64,000 nucleotides of DNA from Allorhodopirellula heiligendammensis (GTDB lineage: Bacteria; Planctomycetota; Planctomycetia; Pirellulales; Pirellulaceae). The translations under genes and the position numbers were made by a program. Below, one piece after another: positions 24,230-30,500 of this stretch; the first letter of the stretch is position 1; the number at the start of each line of letters is the position of its first letter. Under the pieces are notes generated by a model that did no database searches, was not told the origin of the DNA, and saw only the letters and a program-made list of their open reading frames with translations. The DNA lies in NCBI RefSeq assembly GCF_007860105.1, contig NZ_SJPU01000001.1, positions 496,001 through 560,000 of the forward strand, in the 5' to 3' direction.

Positions 24230-24302
24230 GTTCTCGGAGTGTGCCGGAATAGCACGCGACTTTGCGAAGGTCGTAGACCAGGTTCGATTCCTGGCGAGAG
24301 CA
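24230..24302 (+). tRNA. tRNA-Arg-like with rare anticodon GCG
   Basis: Acceptor GTTCTCG / CGAGAGC, anticodon arm CGACT-TTGCGAA-GGTCG giving GCG (24264-24266), which reads CGC. T-arm CCAGG-TTCGATT-CCTGG is intact. Bacteria normally read CGU/CGC/CGA with inosine-modified ACG, so a GCG tRNA is unusual. Body closely resembles the UCG unit just before it. Confidence 0.72.
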
Positions 24303-24304
24303 CT

Positions 24305-24377
24305 GACTGATCGACTGCAGACTCGGATTACATCTTGAAAATGTGAACCATCTGAGTTGTACCTTCGCCGATTGGTC
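24305..24377 (+). tRNA. degenerate tRNA-like unit A
   Basis: 73 nt bounded by GACTGATCG / CGATTGGTC (nine pairs with wobbles). An inner hairpin ACAT-CTTGAAA-ATGT would present TGA as anticodon. A second long-range stem ACTCGGA / TCTGAGT replaces the T-arm and no TTCGA loop is present. It shares a CTGC-x-GACTCGGATTACATC pattern with units at 24793, 24875, 25048 and 25183. Confidence 0.4.
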
Positions 24378-24439
24378 TTTACCCACATCAACACCTTCAC
24401 ACTCAAACCGGAGCAGAACGATGCGATACGAACATCTGT

Positions 24440-24637
24440 ATGACGACGACAACGCCCAATGCTTTCGAGCCGATGAGCAAACGTCGTAAAGGCTACCCGT
24501 CGGAAACGAAAGTCAAACGCGGAGTCCGAATCATCCAAGGCAAGCAACTCAAGGAAAAGCTCGGTCGCAACGACCTATGCCCATGTGGCAGCGGTCAGCG
24601 ATTCAAACGCTGCTGCCTACGATCGGGGCGTCTGTGA
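24440..24637 (+). CDS. small SEC-C motif protein inside the tRNA array
   Basis: 65 residues ending in [20 protein letters not shown], an exact SEC-C zinc-binding motif (C-x-C-x8-C-C), preceded by a basic segment ([20 protein letters not shown]). The ATG at 24440 gives 65 aa; the ATG at 24473 gives 54 aa and starts at the basic part. An overlapping frame from ATG 24421 ([20 protein letters not shown], stop at 24488) has a better Shine-Dalgarno (GGAG) and may be a coupled leader, or the true N-terminus after a frameshift. SEC-C motifs bind zinc and ribosomal or SecB-type partners in SecA, and occur in many small proteins. Being between tRNA units suggests a tRNA- or ribosome-related role. Confidence 0.75.
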   Translation: MTTTTPNAFEPMSKRRKGYPSETKVKRGVRIIQGKQLKEKLGRNDLCPCGSGQRFKRCCLRSGRL

Positions 24638-24685
24638 TGGCGTCAATCGCGACGACTACTTTTAGGGACGACGACTGAAAGAACA

Positions 24686-24708
24686 CGCTCGCGGCAAACC
24701 CGCGAGCG
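24686..24708 (+). terminator. perfect GC-rich hairpin
   Basis: CGCTCGCGG (24686-24694), CAAAC loop, CCGCGAGCG (24700-24708). Nine perfect pairs, no T-run. It lies between the SEC-C gene and tRNA-Cys and may be a processing or termination signal. Confidence 0.5.
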
Positions 24709-24712
24709 ACAA

Positions 24713-24783
24713 AACGCTGGAGCCAGATGGCTAGGCGGCCGGCTGCAACCCGGTTTAAGTGGGTTCGACTCCCACCAGCGTTT
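24713..24783 (+). tRNA. tRNA-Cys (GCA)
   Basis: Perfect acceptor AACGCTG / CAGCGTT, anticodon arm CCGG-CTGCAAC-CCGG giving GCA (24745-24747), T-arm GTGGG-TTCGACT-CCCAC, and U73, the main cysteine identity base. 71 nt. Best-formed unit in the right half of the array. Confidence 0.85.
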
Positions 24784-24785
24784 CT

Positions 24786-24860
24786 TGATCGACCAACTGA
24801 CGAATCGGAATACATCTTTGCAAAAGAACCGTCTGATTCAAAACCTTCGTTGGCCGATCA
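24786..24860 (+). tRNA. degenerate tRNA-like unit B
   Basis: 75 nt bounded by TGATCG / CGATCA, extended after one mismatch by CCAAC / GTTGG. Inner arms GAATC / GATTC and TCTTT-GCA-AAAGA. No TTCGA T-loop. It parallels unit A in size and layout, so the two are probably copies of one non-canonical structure. Confidence 0.35.
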
Positions 24861-25075
24861 CAACAAAAGGTTCAACTGCCTGCTGGGAATACATGAGGAG
24901 CCTAAGGTAGCGATGTCGGGCGACCGGCTAGTGAACGGCGCCGGAGTCTCTTGTAGACGAAGGGGCCAGTCAACGATCAGCAACCGCTGAAACGGACGTT
25001 CTTACCCTCTCAACAACAACTTCGTTGGACTTTTACAAAACATGGCGACTGCCGGCTTGGAATCCATCCACCAAT
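24861..25075 (+). other. array stretch with tRNA fragments only
   Basis: No complete tRNA. It holds another CAACTGC...GGGAATACAT start (about 24871-24893), a D-arm-like GACCGGCTAGTGAACGGCGC (24920-24939) followed by a GTCT-CTTGT-AGAC hairpin without a T-arm, and an ACTTCGTTGG segment (25018) also found in unit B. It reads as eroded copies of array units. Confidence 0.4.
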
Positions 25076-25142
25076 GATTGCGTCCAGTGAGTCTGGAGAT
25101 CGTGAAAACACGATCGGTAGGTTCGATTCCTACACGTTAGTG
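25076..25142 (+). tRNA. degenerate tRNA-like unit with intact T-arm
   Basis: D-arm CCAG-TGAGT-CTGG, anticodon-like stem GATCGTG-AAAA-CACGATC with too small a loop to assign an anticodon, and a perfect T-arm GTAGG-TTCGATT-CCTAC. Acceptor GATTGCG / CGTTAGT pairs at five of seven positions. Confidence 0.45.
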
Positions 25143-25179
25143 ATCTGAGTCATTACCTCGTCGCCATTAACAAAACACG

Positions 25180-25253
25180 ACTGACTGCCGATTTGGAGTA
25201 CATGGGCTTCTGTGGCCTACGGGCCTTGCGGGTTCGAGTCCCGCCAGCGATCG
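25180..25253 (+). tRNA. tRNA-like, possible Gln (CUG)
   Basis: Anticodon arm GGGC-TTCTGTG-GCCT would give CTG (25210-25212). A GGCC-TACG-GGCC hairpin overlaps it and could be an alternative fold. T-arm GCGGG-TTCGAGT-CCCGC is perfect. The acceptor side pairs imperfectly with CAGCGATC. Confidence 0.45.
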
Positions 25254-25255
25254 CA

Positions 25256-25310
25256 AGATTGTTGTGGTGGAATTGGAAGACACGCAGGATAGATTCTCTG
25301 GTCAAAACTT
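25256..25310 (+). pseudogene. 5' half of a tRNA-Leu-like gene
   Basis: GTGGTGGAATTGGAAGACAC (from 25264) is the conserved tRNA-Leu D-arm sequence, followed by GCAGGATAGATTCTCTGG in the anticodon-arm position. No T-arm or acceptor 3' side follows: the HEPN-like gene begins instead. The array seems cut here. Confidence 0.5.
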
Positions 25311-25322
25311 CGTCAGTCGTTT

Positions 25323-25901
25323 TTGATCCAGCTACTCGCCGAGTTTGACCACCTGATTGATCTACACGAGACTGCGTCATGGCAGGAGACGAAAGAGCGA
25401 GTTTTTACCAAGATCGCGACTACCAATCTTCGACGCGCAAGATCAGACTTGGCTGCCCCTATCAAGGCGGCAACCACAGACCGAGTCTGGGCAGTGATCT
25501 CAAAATTTGCGGTTGAGCTGATTTGTTGTACGACGGAAGGCTTGGATTTCAAAAAAGAGATATTCTCCGAGAAGGTCCGACTGGACCTCGAACGCATGGG
25601 AGAAAAGCCATGCCGTAAAACAGCCCATCTTCAGATCTACCACGAGATGGGAGATGACAAAGAGGTAATCGAAGTCCTTTTTCTACTGCGAAATCATGGC
25701 GCACATGGAGAAGATCCCAAACGCAAACAAGATTGGACGCGAATCGAGAGATTCGTGGCCGCGATACTTGGAAAGCGGTATGGAAAGAATTCGCGGCACA
25801 AGAAGCCACTCCAACTGACGGAGTATGAAGGCAGCGAAGTGAAGCTCAAGATCCTGCAACAACTCTGCGATGCAATTGGGAAGCTGAATACGTCGCGTTG
25901 A
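25323..25901 (+). CDS. HEPN-motif protein, possible RNase
   Basis: A helical 192-residue protein. Near the C-terminal third it has LLRNHGAH (R123-N-x3-H128), which is the HEPN RNase signature R-x4-6-H with a polar residue after R. Long helices flank it, as in HEPN folds. HEPN proteins are metal-independent RNases in toxin-antitoxin and phage-defence systems, several of which cut tRNA anticodon loops. The only start near the open end is TTG 25323; the frame is open back to 25293 inside the tRNA-Leu remnant, so the N-terminus may be incomplete. No partner antitoxin is evident, though two nucleotidyltransferases lie 13 kb away. Assignment rests on one motif. Confidence 0.5.
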   Translation: MIQLLAEFDHLIDLHETASWQETKERVFTKIATTNLRRARSDLAAPIKAATTDRVWAVISKFAVELICCTTEGLDFKKEIFSEKVRLDLERMGEKPCRKTAHLQIYHEMGDDKEVIEVLFLLRNHGAHGEDPKRKQDWTRIERFVAAILGKRYGKNSRHKKPLQLTEYEGSEVKLKILQQLCDAIGKLNTSR

Positions 25902-26060
25902 CGACGCATGTTGCAACACGTTGTTTGATTAATCCAAACCCGAACCCGTGAGCGAGGGGTCTTTTGGAGCCAGCGGACAATCCGACACTTTCGCTTTCGG
26001 GTTGCGGGAAACCGACTGCCTTTTCCGGACGGATTTCCATTATGCCCGTTACTGGTTGAC

Positions 26061-27386
26061 ATGAACACTTCATCTCATTCAAACGGAAAAAGAATTTTGA
26101 ATAACAGCCTCGCTTGCCCCAACTGCAATCACGAGATCGAACTCACCGAATTGATGCGGACGCAGGTCGCCTCTCAGATCCGTGGCGAACTGGATGTCGA
26201 AACTACGAAACTTCGGCGACAACTCGAAGATCAGCAGAACGAGGTTGCCCTGCAGCGTGAGTCGCTGGAGAAACAGCGAGACACGCTGGCTGAACAGATC
26301 CGTCAGCGTGTCGACGAGCAGCGACTCTCGTTGCTGGCCGAGGCAAATCAAAAGGCTGCTGCGGCCGTCGCGGTCGAGATGGCTGATCGCGACGCACAAC
26401 TGAAGGAGCTGGCAGAAACCCTCAACACTGCTCGTACGAACGAGTTAGAGCTGCGTAAACAACAGCGCCAGCTTCAGTCGGAAAAGGAAGCGTTGACGCT
26501 GGAAGTAGCTCGCCAATTGGATGCCGAGCGAAACAAAATCGTTGAAGAGACCAAGTTGCAATCGGACGAAGAGCATCAGCTGAAGCAAGCCGAGAAAGAC
26601 AAAACGATTTCAGAGATGGCAGTAAAACTGAAGGAACTGCAACGCAAAACCGAGCAGGGATCACAGCAACTTCAAGGTGAAGTTCAGGAACTCGCGCTGG
26701 AGGATCTGTTGCGTACGTTGTTTCCGGTGGATTCGATTGATCCGGTTGCAAAGGGCGTTCATGGCGGCGACGCAACTCAAAGGGTCTACGATACAAGTGG
26801 CTTGTGCTGCGGCGAGATGCTTTGGGAGTCAAAACGCACCAAGAATTGGAGCAATGCTTGGCTTGCCAAAGCACGTGACGACCAACGGGCAGCACGTGCA
26901 GGATGCGTCGTGATCGTCACTGAGGTTTTACCGCCGGGCATCCGCAGCTTCGGCTTGATCGACGGAGTTTGGGTTTGCAATTGGTCCTCCGTTGCCGGAC
27001 TCGCTACCGCGCTCCGTGTTGGGCTCGTTGAGCTCGGAAAGAGCAAGCTGGCTGTACAAGGGCAAAACGAGAAGATGGAGCTTGTCTACAACTACCTAGC
27101 AGGACGAGAGTTCCAGCAACGCGTGGAGGGTGTGGTCGAGGCGTTCGTGACCATGCAGACCGACTTGGAATCTGAACGGCGATCCATGCAACGGATTTGG
27201 TCGAAGCGTGAAAAGCAACTGCAAAGGGCGTTGCTGAACACTGCCGGACTCTATGGCGATCTGCAAGGCATCATCGGTACGTCGATGCCGACGATCGAAG
27301 GACTTGCAGCTCCGGCTATCGAGTACTCGGAGGTTTCGGTTCATCAGGCCAGTGCCAAGCCGCTGACCAATCCGCCGTTGGTGTAA
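26061..27386 (+). CDS. DUF2130 coiled-coil nuclease-like protein
   Basis: 441 residues. An N-terminal zinc-like start (LACPNCNHEIELTELMRTQV) leads into a coiled coil over about residues 40-215 (EVALQRESLEKQRDTLAEQI, ELRKQQRQLQSEKEALTLEV). Then the DUF2130 domain: CGEMLWESKRTKNWSNAWLA, KARDDQRAARAGCVVIVTEV, LVYNYLAGREFQQRVEGVVE. The glutamate and lysine in WESKRTKNW fit a restriction-endonuclease-like core, as in RmuC relatives. Biological role is not established; such genes are often found near DNA repair or defence loci. Well-formed start ATG 26061; 675 bases separate it from the start of the HEPN-like gene's motif region. Confidence 0.85.
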   Translation: MNTSSHSNGKRILNNSLACPNCNHEIELTELMRTQVASQIRGELDVETTKLRRQLEDQQNEVALQRESLEKQRDTLAEQIRQRVDEQRLSLLAEANQKAAAAVAVEMADRDAQLKELAETLNTARTNELELRKQQRQLQSEKEALTLEVARQLDAERNKIVEETKLQSDEEHQLKQAEKDKTISEMAVKLKELQRKTEQGSQQLQGEVQELALEDLLRTLFPVDSIDPVAKGVHGGDATQRVYDTSGLCCGEMLWESKRTKNWSNAWLAKARDDQRAARAGCVVIVTEVLPPGIRSFGLIDGVWVCNWSSVAGLATALRVGLVELGKSKLAVQGQNEKMELVYNYLAGREFQQRVEGVVEAFVTMQTDLESERRSMQRIWSKREKQLQRALLNTAGLYGDLQGIIGTSMPTIEGLAAPAIEYSEVSVHQASAKPLTNPPLV

Positions 27387-27580
27387 GACAGGCTACGAAC
27401 TGGACTTAAAGGTGGAGGAATTGTCCGTCGCGCCAACACTGAAAAGTCATCCTGATCGCTACCTTCGATCTTTTTGGATTGCCGTTCCCGATTTGACGGC
27501 TCTGGTGTGGTGTTGATCGTGTCCCGGCAACCTATACTCGCAGCTTGTGAATAACGAAAACCAGGGCCAGAAATAATACT

Positions 27581-30500
27581 ATGACCGACCAACTGAACCC
27601 GGAAATGCTGGGAACCATTTCCATTCATCCGGACATCGCTGATTGCTTGAACTACGCGTCCTGGCAGAATTCTGTCCCGCTGCTGAAATCGCTGCATGTT
27701 CAAAACGACACCGGTGAAGCGATTCAAAATTTGCGGTTGTCGGTCGCGTCTTCGCCAGCGTTTATTCGGCCCAAACAGTGGGTCTTGGATCGGGTGGATG
27801 CGAAATCAGCGAGTTTGCCACGCGATCGTGATTTGCAATTGGACGCTGATTACTTGAACGGACTGAACGAAGCCGAACGCGGCATTCTGACGTTCACCCT
27901 CACCTGCGGTGATGCGGTGGTCGCGACGGCCGAGAAAGAACTGCGCGTGCTGGCGAGAGACGAGTGGGGTGGTTTAAATTCGGGTGGCGAGTTGTTGGCC
28001 GCGTTCGTGATGCCGAACGATCCGGCGATTGCGAAAGTACTGAAAATCGCGAGCGAAGTGTTGGCGAAGCACGGCCACGACTCGGCATTGGATGGTTACC
28101 AAAGCCGTGACCCGCGTCGTGCGTACATGTTGGTCGCGGCGCTGTGGTCCGCCGTGGCTTCACGTTCATTAACCTACGCAAACCCACCATCAAGCTTTGA
28201 GTTGGTGGGCCAGAAGACACGTCGGCCGGCCACCGTGCTGGCGGATGGATTGGCAACTTGCTTGGACAGCACATTATTGTTTGCCGCTGCGATCGAAGCC
28301 GTTGGACTTAACCCCGTCGTGGTGATGGTCGAAGGCCACTGTTTTGCTGGCGCGTGGCTGGTTCAAAAGACTTTCGGACAAATGATCGAACGAGACAGCA
28401 GCGAGATTCGCAAAGCGATCGCGGCAAAAGAACTTATCACGTTTGAGACGACTCTTGTCACGGGGCAGACGCCGGCACGGTTTGAAGACGCGGTGAAAGC
28501 CGCCGCTGCATCGACGAGCGAAGCCAAAGAAAACGAATACCAAGCGACGATCGACATTGGCCGGGCGAGGACCGCTCAGATCCGACCACTCGCTTCGCAT
28601 CAAGCCGCATCGCAATCTACCGACGAGTCGCAAGAAGAGCGGGGGCCGCTTCCGTTGCCAGCAGCACCAGCGATCAATGACATAGAGTTAGAGGAATCCG
28701 ATGACAAACCTGTGACACCGGAAGGTCGCATCGACCGCTGGCAACGAAAATTGCTGGACCTTTCGCTTCGCAATCGTTTGTTGAACTTCAAGCCGAACAA
28801 ACAATGCGTTCCCATTCTTTGCCCAGATATTTCACTGCTCGAAGATCGTTTGGCAGCAGGCAAAAAACTACGATTGATCTCACTGCCGCAGCACAATCCG
28901 CTTGGTGAACGAGACGCGGAAACGCACCGGCAACGAACTAACCAAGATCTTGATACGGAGTTCGCACGCGGGGCATTAAATGACGATGAAATTTCGTGTG
29001 TGCTTTCTGAGCAAGAATTGTCGGGGCGATTAACCACGATCTATCGAAACGTCAAAAATGACCTGGCCGAAGGTGGATCAAACACTTTGTTTCTCGCGGT
29101 CGGCTTTTTGAAGTGGAAGCAAAAGCCGGATGACGCCAAATCCTATCGAGCCCCGTTGCTGCTGGTCCCGGTCAAACTGACTCGCAAGAGTGCATTGTCG
29201 CCATTCCACCTGACGCTGCATGAGGACGATGTTCGGTTCAACGCAACGCTGATCCAACTGCTCAAAAAGGACTTTGATCGCGACCTGTCCTTCTTTGAGT
29301 CGGATCTTCCGTGCGATGAAAGCGGTGTCGATGTCCCGCAAATCCTAGAGAGAATGAGACGTGAGGTCCGCGACATCCCTGGCTTCGAAGTTGTTGACGA
29401 ATCGGCGATTGGAACGTTTTCGTTTGCAAAATATCTGATGTGGAAAGACCTCGTCGATCGCATCGGCCAATTGAAAGAGAACCGAGTTGTCCGTCACTTG
29501 ATCGACAATCCAGAAAAACCGTTTGAATCGGCAAGTGGCTCGATTCCGAACCCGCAGCAGATAGACGCCCAATTTGAACCCAAAGATATTTATCACCCAC
29601 TACCCGCAGATTCCTCTCAGTTAGCAGCCGTCATGGCCGCATCGGAAGGGCAAGATTTTGTGCTGGTCGGGCCGCCAGGGACGGGCAAAAGCCAAACGAT
29701 TGCGAATATGATTTCGCAGTGCTTGGCGATCGGAAAGACAGTCTTGTTTGTCGCAGAAAAAACGGCGGCCTTGGACGTTGTTTACCGGCGACTAAAAGAA
29801 CACGGTCTTGGTGATTGCTGTTTGGAACTGCACAGCAATAAAGCCGAGCGTCGAAAGTTCCTCGGTCAGTTAGATTCTGCGTGGCAAAACAATCGACGAG
29901 CCAGCCAGAACGACTGGCTCAACATCAGCGAACGACTGAAAATTCGCCGTGACGAATTGAACGCCTACGTGGTTTCGATCCACCGCTCGCATCCCAACGG
30001 ATGGACCGCCTTTGAAGCAATGGGCACCTGCGTCAAAGGAGGCGACCAGCCCACGCCCCACTTCGAGTGGGCTAGTACCGCCCAGCATGACAGCGATGCC
30101 TATCAAAATCTCGCTCGCACCGTCGACAAACTTTCACTCACTTATGGCGAAATTGACCTGACGTTAACGCTGCCGATGGTGAAGCAAACTCAATGGTCCG
30201 CCTCGTGGGAACAATCGCTGCTGGCCCAGTGTGGACAGCTGAAAACTGTGGCGACAAACTTTCGCAATGCAATGGGATCATTCGCGAAGGCAATCGGCAT
30301 CGGTCAGCGGCCGGATTGCTCGATTGCCGAAATGGATGGACTCAATCGGCTCGCCAAGGCATTGATCGATTGCGCTGGCGAGGATGTTCGGATTCTGTTT
30401 CACAAGCAGTTTGCAAAATTCCCAGCCGCAAAATCTGAATTAACGCATGCGATCGATGCGTACAACGGCGCGGTGGGAACCATGAACGCCGACTATGCAG

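Noticed and set aside
23560..25310. CRISPR array
   Set aside because: The repeated GGTTCGATTCC segments are tRNA T-arms with tRNA-like flanks and irregular spacing, not repeats with unique spacers; no cas genes are near.
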